From NCBI GenBank assembly GCA_946902875.1, contig OX336342.1, positions 10,781,523 to 10,845,522 on the forward strand: a stretch of 64,000 nucleotides of DNA, in the 5' to 3' direction. Position numbers and translations under genes: made by a program. Under the pieces are notes generated by a model that was not told the origin of the DNA, made no database searches, and worked only from the letters and a program-made list of their open reading frames with translations. Shown piece by piece: positions 55,631-64,000 of the stretch (the first letter of the stretch is position 1; every line of letters starts with the position of its first letter). This stretch comes from Nematopogon swammerdamellus (taxonomy: Eukaryota > Arthropoda > Insecta > Lepidoptera > Adelidae).

Positions 55631-55817
55631 TTTAATAATACTTTCTACTCTACCTAATAAATCCAGGTTCCACACATAGAGGTAGTAATGAACTGTATAT
55701 AAAACATGTAATAGAATATAGGTAAGTACGTCACTACATATTATGTAGAATTTTTTTTGCAATCAATTATCTCGACGTAAAGAAAACCATGCATGCATGC
55801 AAAAGAAAAGGCATCAC

Positions 55818-55896
55818 AATTAGTTCACCAAGGCATTATGGGCTGACATCACGGGTACGGTAAATGATGTAGCCAACCATGTCAGTTTCCATAAAA
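55818..55896 (+). mobile_element. SINE tail fragment
   Basis: GTTCACCAAGGCATTATGGG through CATGTCAGTTTCCATAAAAA. Confidence 0.7.
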
Positions 55897-56094
55897 ACAA
55901 ATCTCGAACTGAACATTTAGGAAATCCTCGTGGACGATCAAACTTGGTAATTGACGATAGAAAAAAGAAGGACAAAACTTGTTGATGAAAGTTAAATTGG
56001 TATTTTGTCCGTATCTTATTTGCTTTCCTATTAACTTTAATTTGGAGGCAAAGATTATAGGTATTTGGGTACTCTTAGTCAAATCAGTAAGCCC

Positions 56095-56590
56095 TTCATG
56101 AATTTTATTTTTATTGCTACCGAACTGGGTGGCTCTGCCCGAGGTCGCAACCTCAGGCGCAGCCAATTTCACCCCCGAGGAGGTGCCAGTCCGGCTTGGA
56201 GGTGGACTAATGTTGCTGGGGAAAGGCTATTAACCCGCGATTTGAAGATCCGTGGATTGTAGGAGTGGGGGAAGATATTCCCTGGGAGCCCGTTCCACAC
56301 CTTTGCAGTGCGGCACAAGAACGATTTAGAGAATCGTGCAGTTCGAAGAACTCTTATGTCGACTACAAAGGGGTGTTCCGCGAGAGTATGGCGGGTTTGG
56401 CGAAGGCGAACAGGAGGAGGAGGGATAAGGGAAGCAAGTTCGTCAGAGCAGCGGCCATAGTAGTACCGACAAAACAGGTTCAATGACCCAACGATACGTC
56501 TGTGCTTTAGAGGTTGAAGGTCCTTTGTGAGTTCAGAGTCACCAATATACCACGAGTTCATGAAATAAGGAAGAACGTATCTCATTTTGT
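56095..56590 (-). pseudogene. Non-LTR retrotransposon (jockey-type) 3' end
   Basis: One frame stays open for about 138 codons: DLQPLKHRRIVGSLNLFCRY, YYGRCSDELASLIPPPPVRL, TAKVWNGLPGNIFPHSYNPR, IFKSRVNSLSPA. Then APEVATSGRATQFGSN after a frame change. Nearly identical to 52740-53130, so the two copies are of similar recent origin. Confidence 0.8.
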
Positions 56591-57010
56591 AGAACGATGT
56601 TTAAGTTATCCAAAAAACTTCGTAACGTCTTTCCTTCTTATTTTATCTTCTCTTCCGAAATTTTAGCATCACTAATCTAACTAAAACGCAGAGCACGAAC
56701 AAACATATTTTACCCAGCCCCGATAACTCTTTGTAAAAGAATTATTCACCCAAAGTACTCGAATGTACTACACAAAGCATGCTTTCGAACCGCAATCTGT
56801 CAGCTGCGTGATTATCGGGCGTACTTCGAACGCACAAGGAGATAGTTATTGCCTGCGGAGAGGAGACACAATGCTTCTTGAGACCCCGTTGTACGCTACC
56901 AAACAGCTTTCGATCCAATCCGCTCCATATACACCGGTTTAGGACGATAGAGAGAGCGTACCTTAGGAGACTGCCGTCGTCTTTCTATGCTATTTGACAT
57001 ACTGCTATCG

Positions 57011-57244
57011 TCATCCCCCCGCCGCGCCGTTGTCATCATCATCGTTATCACCACCATCACCGTCATTTTCATTATCATTATGACCATCATCAACAAGCTC
57101 CTCATCAACGTTATCATCATGCTGTCGACTGTCTAGTCTAATGTTGGAGATAGATCTTATACTCTGTTCGGCCAGTGTTAAAAGTGACTCATCACAGGTT
57201 ACCGCGCCTCTCAACCCCCGAGGGGGTGAATGCACGTTTACCAT
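57011..57244 (-). CDS. Candidate acidic (Asp-rich) coding stretch, possibly frameshifted
   Basis: ATG at 57244 (in-frame TAA six bases upstream) opens MVNVHSPPRGLRG...SLLTLAEQSIRSISNIRLDSRQ followed by an Asp/Asn/Gly-rich run encoded by imperfect GAT/AAT repeats, and stops at 57011. Just before the stop there is a run of six G. Loss of one G would continue the frame into DDDSSMSNSIERRRQSPK, which is followed by a GTACGC donor. The N-terminal half is not simple repeat and looks protein-like. Either a real exon with a repeat-tract frameshift (or sequencing error), or a chance ORF over a trinucleotide repeat. Confidence 0.22.
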   Translation of the reverse strand: MVNVHSPPRGLRGAVTCDESLLTLAEQSIRSISNIRLDSRQHDDNVDEELVDDGHNDNENDGDGGDNDDDDNGAAGG

Positions 57245-57439
57245 AGCTTAGTCTTCATTTCCAAATCACTCGATATGTACGCATGCCTTTGTTCTTGCAG
57301 TCGCGCGCGCAACGCAATTCTTACCGGAATTCATAAACATTGTTGGCAGTAGTACTTATAATAACTATAATATATTCTATCAAAATGTGTACAGAAAATT
57401 TCCCAGAATAATACTCGGTAGGTTTTTTTTTACTTTGGT

Positions 57440-57640
57440 ACTTCCACCAAGTCATGCAGCAGGTGGTTCTTCGTGCCTTACTTGCTGCTTGATCGATCGA
57501 TACCTTGTTCGAATACTTTGCGAAACGTGGTGGTCGGTGTTGTGCTGTAATTTAGCAGAGTTCTTGCAGCACAACACCGATTGCTCTGCTTACCCCGATT
57601 GTCGGGATTCAGCGTGTGTGATATGTATGTATGTATGTTT
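57440..57640 (+). repeat. Dispersed repeat, shared with 53160-53225 (inverted)
   Basis: GCAGCACAACACCGATTGCTCTGC and CCCCGATTGTCGGGATTCAGCG (in parts) match the inverse of CAATCGGGAGAGCAGAGTAATCGG at 53185. Probably LINE 3' sequence. Confidence 0.45.
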
Positions 57641-58133
57641 TTTTTTTCATCTTATTTGCGGAATTTAATTATTTCTACATTATTCCTTTACAAACTTTAT
57701 CTATGTAAACGCCCATTATTTGCGATGTGCCACTGTCAACATTGGCCGAACAGAGTTGGGCAGCAACTGCGTCTACATAACTGAGCAACTTAGTTGATCT
57801 TTTATCGCCCGCTCTCAGCCGCATAATTTCTTACCGTCGCGCTTTAATTTTACAGAAATAACGCTGATCAGAACTTTATTTTAATCAATTTCAAATGTAA
57901 ATTATGTAGGCACTTGCTCGCTGACTTTTCCGACGCTATTACAGCTGGCTTTCCGACGCCTACTCGAGCCGCGACGTCGAGCGCTGCGCCGTCTTTGCTT
58001 GCGTCTGCATAACTCCAAGCGAAGGCATGTGCATAAACTGACGACACGGATGAATATTGATAGCCCAGAGTAAGCCGACAAATGATAAGCTTGTCCACAC
58101 TCTCTAACCTCCTCAATCTCGTTTACGTTTCAG

Positions 58134-58219
58134 TAACCACCATGCACTCGGCGAAACTGAACTTAAACGTAACGGTTGATGGAATAACGTACCATCAGAC
58201 TACCACCGCGCACTCGGAT
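58134..58219 (+). CDS. Candidate first coding exon, unknown protein
   Basis: Acceptor CTCGTTTACGTTTCAG ends at 58133. The exon begins TAACCACCATGC, a strong eukaryotic start context, with ATG at 58142. It encodes 26 residues, MHSAKLNLNVTVDGITYHQ then TTTAHSD, and ends at GAT followed by the consensus donor GTAAGT in phase 0. Both splice sites and the start context are good. No downstream exon was found in the window, where a retroelement fragment, Helitron and minisatellite follow. Family unknown; a chance combination is possible. Confidence 0.33.
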
Positions 58220-58899
58220 GTAAGTGCCAGTGAAAAGTTAATCACGATGCAACGTGTTCGCGGTGTATCTCGCAGGAAACTTTTGAAATCTGGACGCTTC
58301 TTCGGAGGAGCTAAATACTTAATTTGCCTCGTGAGTTTGAGATCGCTCTGAGCAGTCAAGGTGGTAGCACCGGAGTTTCCATTAGAGGTGAACGCTATCG
58401 TCAGTGCTATTTCTACGTACAGTATTGGGTGTTCAGGTTACATAAGAAAGCCATATGGATCATGACACACTCCAAATGGGACGCTCACTGCGCTCCTTTA
58501 TTTCAGAAATTGAGTGTTCTGGCAATGTACGATGTTTATTATGGATACCACGTATATATTTACAAATGGACGCAAAAATTATTGGCGCTTTCTACATTAT
58601 GCAACTAGGCACAGGTCAAACATTAAAAAAGAACCAAATCATGGAAAAATATATAAATCGGCCAGTTGCGTTTTTGACCACGCACAGTAGTCGGAAAGAA
58701 AATTCACGGTGTAACCAATATTATCCCATATCTAAAAAATTACACAACATACCTTATCAAATGACAATAATAATATGAGAATTTCAGTTGCACTTAGACT
58801 GGGTGTAGACATTGTGCAGATCCATATATGTGTGTGTGGGCCTCAAGTGAAAAAGAATGGTCACCACGGTCTTAGTTGCGCAAAAAGTGCAGGTAGGTT

Positions 58900-59365
58900 T
58901 TATCGTCATACTCATTAACGATATAATAAAACGTGCACTCGTTTCAGCCGGTGTGCCGTCAGTACTGGAACCGAGCGGACTCAGCAGGGAAGACGGCAAG
59001 CGTCCAGACGGGATGACCCTGATACCTTGGTCACAGGGGAGAGCCCGCGTCTGGGACGCTACTTGCGTCGACACATTAGCGCCTTCGCACGTGTAGTCAA
59101 CGTCAAGAAAGGCAGGATCCGCGGCTGAGTCGGCTGCGCGCTAAATTCTAATTCTAAATACCAAAATATTGTAAATCAAAATTATGAGTTTGTAGCAGTG
59201 GCTGTGGAAACCCTGTGCGAGGAGGCGAAGGGGTTTCTCAAAGAAATAGGGCGCCGTCTCGCGGAAAAATCGGGGGATAGCCGTGCTGGATTCTTCCTGA
59301 TGCAGCGCATTAGCATGGCTGTACAGAAGGGCAATGCCGCGAGCGTTATGGGCACTTTCCCGTCA
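58900..59365 (+). pseudogene. Retroelement-type C-terminal domain, nuclease-like, copy 3
   Basis: [49 protein letters not shown], then a stop. Beyond that are frame changes and deletions, VAVETLCEEAKGFLKEIGRR, QRISMAVQKGNAASVMGTF. It reaches further upstream than copies 1 and 2 and is clearly decayed. A Helitron starts 25 bases after it. Confidence 0.58.
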
Positions 59366-59390
59366 TCGAGTTATTTAGATTATGATCTAA

Positions 59391-60360
59391 TCCATACTAA
59401 TATTATAAATTCGAAAGTAGCTCTGTTGTCTGTCTGTCTATCTGTCTGTCTGTCTGTTACCTTTTCACGCCTAAACCGCTGAACAGATTTCGATGAAATA
59501 TTGCACGGAGATGAAGTGGATCTTGAGGAAGGACATAGGCTACCTTTAGTCTCAAAAAACAACCCTTAAGAGGGTGAAATAGGGGATGAAAGTTTGTATG
59601 GGGAACTCAGCATTTCTCAACTTAGTGATATGGCAATTCATATTTAGGCTTTTGGTATGAAATAAAGAATTACCTGTTTCAGCGTTTTTGCTTAATCAAC
59701 CCTTAAATTGAAATAGGGGATGATTTCAAAATTAGATTTTAGGATTTTATAAAATTTTGTACGAAATGAATTGCATCCTGTGGAAGGACATAAGCTACCT
59801 ATTGTCTCAAAAAACAACCCTTAAGGGGGTGAAATAGGGGATGACAGTTTGTATGGTGAATCCATCATTTCTCAAGTTCGGGATAAATGATAATTCATAG
59901 GCTTAATAATTCATGATAATTCATTCATTAGGCTTTCGGTATAAAATAAAGAATTACGTGTTTCAGCGTTTTTGTTCAATCAACCCTTAAATGAAAATAT
60001 GGGATAATTTCAAAATTAGATTTTAGGATTATAAATGATTTTAAATAATTTTATTCATACTGGCGGTGGCTTTGACGAGGGGGGTTGAGGTAGGGGAGGT
60101 CTCCGCGGGGAGAGGGGAAGGGATGATAATTTAATCTCTATCTTCTTTTCTCTATCTAAACCTACTAAGTCTAGAAAGCTGAAATTTTGAAATGGGGAGT
60201 GAAAGTTAGTATAGAAGTATCAGTTCTTTTAAAACTTGAAAATCATAATTCTAGCTACTCATCATAAATAAATAATCAGGTGTTCCAGGGTTTTTCGATT
60301 TCACATTTAAAATGGTGGTGGTGGGGGGGGGGGGGGGGGGGGGTTTGGGGTGACAGTGGC
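59391..60360 (+). mobile_element. Helitron 5' part with internal duplication
   Basis: Starts TCCATACTAATATTATAAAT followed by TGTCTGTCTG repeats and CGCCTAAACCGCTGAACAGA, the standard lepidopteran Helitron 5' end. A segment (AGGACATAGGCTACC ... AATAAAGAATTACCTGTTTC ... TTTCAAAATTAGATTTTAGG) is repeated about 260-295 bp later. A 21-G run lies at 60323-60343. Confidence 0.72.
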
Positions 60361-60394
60361 CTTTTTTTTATGGTTCCCCTTAGTTACGTTCTTT

Positions 60395-61440
60395 CGTTAC
60401 TTAGTTACTTACTTTCTTCGAGAAGGTTTATCGTCTTACTGAATGCAGCTCGAGCCTCGCCCTTCGGCCTCGCCTTTTGTTACTTACTTTCTTCGAGAAG
60501 GTTTATCGTCTTACTGAATGCAGCTCGAGCCTCGCCCTTCGGCCTCGCCTTTTGTTACTTACTTTCTTCGAGAAGGTTTATCGTCTTCCTGAACGCAGCT
60601 CGGCCTTCGGCCTCGCCCTTAATTGCTTACTTTCACCGAGAAGGTTTATCGTCTTCCTGAACGCAGCTCGGCCTTCGGCCTCGCCCTCACTTACTTACTT
60701 TCATCGAGAAGGTGATGGTCTTCCTGAACGTAGCTCGGCCTTCGGCCTCGCCCTCAGTTACTTACTTTCTTCGAGAAAGTTTATCGTCGTCCTGAACGCA
60801 GCTCGGCCTTCGGCCTCGCCTTCAGTTACTTACTTTCTTCGAGAAGGTTTATCATCTTCCTGAACGCAGTTCGGCCTTCGGCCTCGCCCTTTGTTACTTA
60901 CTTTCTTCGACAAGGTTTATCGTCTTCCTGAACGCAGCTCGGCCTTCGGCCTCGCCCTTAGTTGCTTACTTCCACCGAGAAGGTTTATAGTCTTCCTGAA
61001 CGCAGCTTGGCCTTCGGCCTTGCCCTCGGTTACTTACTTTCTTCGAGAAGGTTTATGGTCTTCCTGAACGCAGCTCGGCCTTCGGCCTCGCCCTCAGTTA
61101 CTTACTTTCTTCAAGAAGGTTTAGAGTCTTCTTGAACGCAGCTCGGCCTTCGGCCTCACCCTTTGTTACTTACTTTCTTCGAGAAGGTTTATCGTCTTCC
61201 AGAACGCAGCTCGGCCTTCGGCCTCGCCCTTAGTTGCTTGCTTCCACCGAGAAGGTTTATAGTCTTCCTGAACGCAGCTTGGCCTTCGGCCTCGCCCTCA
61301 CTTACTTACTTTCATCGAGAAGGTGAGTTTCTTCTTCGAGAAAGTTTATCGTCGTCCTGAACGCAGCTCGGCCTTCGGCTTCGGCCTCAGTTACTTACTT
61401 TCTTCGAGAAGGTTTATCGTCTTCCTGAACGACGCTTCTG
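60395..61440 (+). repeat. Minisatellite, about 14 units of 68-75 bp
   Basis: Unit: TTACTTACTTTCTTCGAGAAG, GTTTATCGTCTTCCTGAACG, CAGCTCGGCCTTCGGCCTCG, CCCTCAG. The palindromic GGCCTTCGGCC-like core is in nearly every unit. The array follows the Helitron 5' part. The last unit breaks into unrelated sequence at about 61430 without a Helitron 3' end. Open frames across it are by-products of the repeat. Confidence 0.88.
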
Positions 61441-61444
61441 ACGA

Positions 61445-63230
61445 CGCGAAGCGCATGTCTCACATTGACTTGAACAAATCCATTTTGAAAGTTGTTCTGA
61501 ATTTTTAAGATCTATCTAACGTGGGGTGACTAACTGGTGACATCGTCAGGTCAGGACTCGCGGAACTGCGACGAACTGGAGGACACCCGACACGTCGTTC
61601 AGTCAGTTGTCAACTGCCGATCGCCGCTGATGTAGATTGTAGCGATGAGCGGGTAGGTTCGAAATCTCTTGCTGGAAAAGGTCGAAAACATTACGATGAT
61701 GTGTAAGAGCGGTAAAAGCCTAAAAAACATTATGTGCACTGAATTTTTTCATTCCTCAGTTACGTGCATAGTGTACCACTCCTAATTTTTTCTTTCTTAA
61801 TTTCACCACACCGTTGTACGGCGGTTCATAGAACACACATTTCTTTCAAATTTAATCGATATAGTGCCAATAGTCTCCGAGTAAAATGGCTGTTATATAC
61901 GGACGGACAGACGAACGGACAGGACGAAATAAGGGTTCCGTTTATATTTGGCGACGGAACCTTAAAAAGTGTATATTTCAATAGCATCAACATATTCAAC
62001 AAACTACCTACCTGACTAAATAGGAAATGTTGAAAATAAATATTAATAATTATTATTTATTATTTGCCTCGCGTCGTCTCGGAGAGCTCCGTAGCCACGG
62101 CCTGCACCAACCGGCGTGGTTGGAGGCTTGCCTCCCGCCGCCGCCGGCGGAAATTACCGTTTTTATTTTGATTTTGTATTAATTTTGTGTATTTTTATAA
62201 CTTTTTGTAAAATGAATGTAAAATTAATATAAATGTCTAAAAACGTGAAATAAAGAAATATTATATGATTAGACTAATAAAATAGTTACAGAGTAATAAC
62301 GTTTTCGATTTAAAATACTTCAGTGTTATTATATAAATCAGGTACACATAACCTTTAAATAAAATATATTGTCAGTGTCCCAAATTTCAATATAGTAGGT
62401 AGTTTAATTGAAAACATGCTGTATATGAATATGGAATATGAAACAGAAGAAATAATTTGAATTTGAATACTTAGCACGTTTTACATAATAACAATTTATT
62501 TCCTCACACCATTAACATTACTATTTTAGTTATTTTCTTTCTTTTCCAAAAAACTAAGTTACCACTTGTAATACTAATATAAATTCATCATTCATTCTTG
62601 TGTAGTGTCCTCTTTGTAAAGCGGGATCACAAAGGGCATGAACAATCTAAAATCCATTCCGTTTCGTCGCAAATTGCATATGGAACATTTTACAAATAAA
62701 TACTTTTAGTATGCCAGTGTGCTCGACTCGCGGTGGTCGGCTCCCGCCCCGCCCCGCCCCGCCGTGCCGTGCCGGACTCCATCCCTCGGGACATATTTTC
62801 CGAGGCAGAAACAATTTGTATCTGCATGTTAGTGTTCAGCCCGCAAATGCAGAACAATATTCCTTTCGTGCGCTCGACTCCGCTCTGCTACAAGTACATA
62901 GGTCGTATGAGAAAACATGCTTACGTACAAATTGGTTTCGCTAAGTTGTACGGACCTTACCTTTCTCACTTAAATATTCTGTGTATTTCTTTTTTCAGTG
63001 TGTCGTTTTCTAATAAATTATTACCAGTGGTATATTGTTCCTCCGCTGACTAAACGTCGCGTCATACCTAACTGAAATGTTTGCGAAAAATTGTGTTCTC
63101 GCCAAATGTCTGTAGCTCCAGCCATTTCGCTGGAATAGAAACGCGATTTGTATGGTCTTAATGGTAAAACACTAAAATCTATAATCGATCTATCTCAAAC
63201 TTATCGAAAAACATTTATTCTATGATTTTT
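61445..63230. other. Non-coding; one repeat end
   Basis: 61889-61968 (GACGGACAGACGAACGGACA, AAGGGTTCCGTTTATA, GACGGAACCTT) is the end of the long-variant repeat seen at 11245-11320. 62730-62780 is GC-rich. No exon recognised. Confidence 0.35.
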
Positions 63231-63235
63231 TTTTC

Positions 63236-63362
63236 TAGGTGGGAAGACGACATCATGTACGTCGGCGGAAAACCGTGGTTCCGTACCGCTGAAGGCCGGG
63301 AGGACTGGAGGAAAATTGGAGAGGCGTATGTCCAGCAGTGGACGCTTACACGCTTACTGACT
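63236..63362 (+). pseudogene. LINE ORF2 C-terminal remnant
   Basis: Encodes WEDDIMYVGGKPWFRTAEGR, EDWRKIGEAYVQQWT, the 'RW.DDI....G..W...A.DR..WR..GEAYVQQW' end of endonuclease-RT LINE proteins. No stop follows at the usual place. Confidence 0.6.
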
Positions 63363-63376
63363 ATGACTTTAAATTG

Positions 63377-63628
63377 TTTTTTTATGGAAACTTGACACGG
63401 TTGACCATATGACCTACAACATCATGTGTTGTATATGTATAACACAGTGATGTCAGTCAGCCCATAACACCTTGGTGAACTAGGTGCCATGTCAGTGCTT
63501 TCCTTCGGTCGTGCCGGCTACACTTAACGAAAAACACGAACTAATTAGATAGCCGTTTCAACAGATATTTTATTTAATGCGGCGGTACCAATGCGGGCGG
63601 GTTAAACCCTAGCACCCAAGTAAGGTCT
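63377..63628 (-). mobile_element. SINE tail and middle
   Basis: T-run, ATGGAAACTTGACACGGTTG through GCGGGCGGGTTAAACCCTAG, with a small internal duplication near 63420-63450 (TGTGTTGTATATGTATAACACAG). Confidence 0.72.
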
Positions 63629-64000
63629 TATTCTCCTAGGAATACTGATCACCTCACTGTTTTGTTTCTCGGTTAATTAAAATATCAATTATTCAAATTA
63701 AGGTTGTCTATTATTTAAGAAGCAAAGAACAAAGATCGGCGGCCGTCTTTCGCCAGGCGGCCACGAAGTGGTTTCTTGCACTGTGATAAGGACAGAAGTT
63801 ATTTCACATTGACTTTCTTATTATTCTTTTCAAGTTGGAGTGGCCCGACTCCAGACAAAAACATTTCGATAGAACTTCAGTCAGCATAGTATTCGTTAAC
63901 TTTCTTAAACATATTTGTTCTACTATATTGTTCGTGAATAAAAAAAACTTAAATCAAATAAACAAATGATAGAAAAAGAAAGAAGTTGTTCGTGAATAGT

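Noticed and set aside
60395..61440. CRISPR-like array
   Set aside because: Whole units are repeated with no unique spacers, in animal DNA inside a Helitron; this is a minisatellite.
60280..61508. Several open frames with repeated peptides such as SSRRFIVLLNAA
   Set aside because: Produced by translating the minisatellite; the peptide repeat follows the DNA unit.

Overview
The window looks like nuclear DNA of a moth or butterfly. It is AT-rich, most of the DNA is intronic or intergenic, and it is crowded with short non-autonomous transposons of kinds I associate with Lepidoptera: Helitrons ending in CTAGT, tailed SINEs whose last unique sequence reads TTTCCATAAAA, LINE 3' ends, and the 'GTGCGAGT...CTCGCGCACCGAGG' dispersed repeat. 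This assignment rests on remembered repeat types, not on a search.

One gene is clear. On the minus strand, four coding exons (17477-17321, 17214-14086, 13125-12833, 9704-9132) join with consistent splice phases into a 1383-residue type I membrane protein: signal peptide, about 40 leucine-rich repeats, an LRR C-terminal cysteine cap, one fibronectin type III domain, one membrane helix and a 51-residue cytoplasmic tail. The repeat array resembles chaoptin/artichoke-type insect adhesion receptors. A splice acceptor lies in front of the start codon, so at least one upstream non-coding exon is expected. A GC-rich block with a strong minus-strand donor at 38.8-39.1 kb is one candidate.

For the rest I can support only exon candidates and mobile DNA. 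Exon candidates are a 3'-terminal coding exon on the plus strand (28035-28129), a possible first coding exon with a good start context (58134-58219, plus), and an aspartate-rich open stretch (57011-57244, minus). None is assigned to a known family.

Mobile DNA by region: 0.4-4.4 kb has a tRNA-headed SINE, a fragment with a nuclease-like domain, a SINE tail and a short Helitron. 9.7-14.1 kb holds the introns of the LRR gene, filled with a 1-kb repeat containing a 0.3-kb tandem, a full SINE and a nested inverted repeat. 22-31 kb has paired Harbinger-type MITEs, SINE pieces, LINE ends and two large palindromic MITEs. 31.9-37.4 kb has nested SINEs, a Helitron with a minisatellite and LINE ends. 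40-50 kb has more MITEs, a SINE with its empty-site counterpart, an inverted Helitron/minisatellite and a second nuclease-like fragment. 52-57 kb has two decayed LINE 3' ends in opposite orientation. 58.8-61.5 kb has a third nuclease-like fragment abutting a Helitron that contains a long minisatellite.

The most interesting pattern is modular SINEs: different heads (tRNA-like, a tRNA/5S-rRNA composite, and a third unassigned head) occur with a shared central segment and with two different tails.
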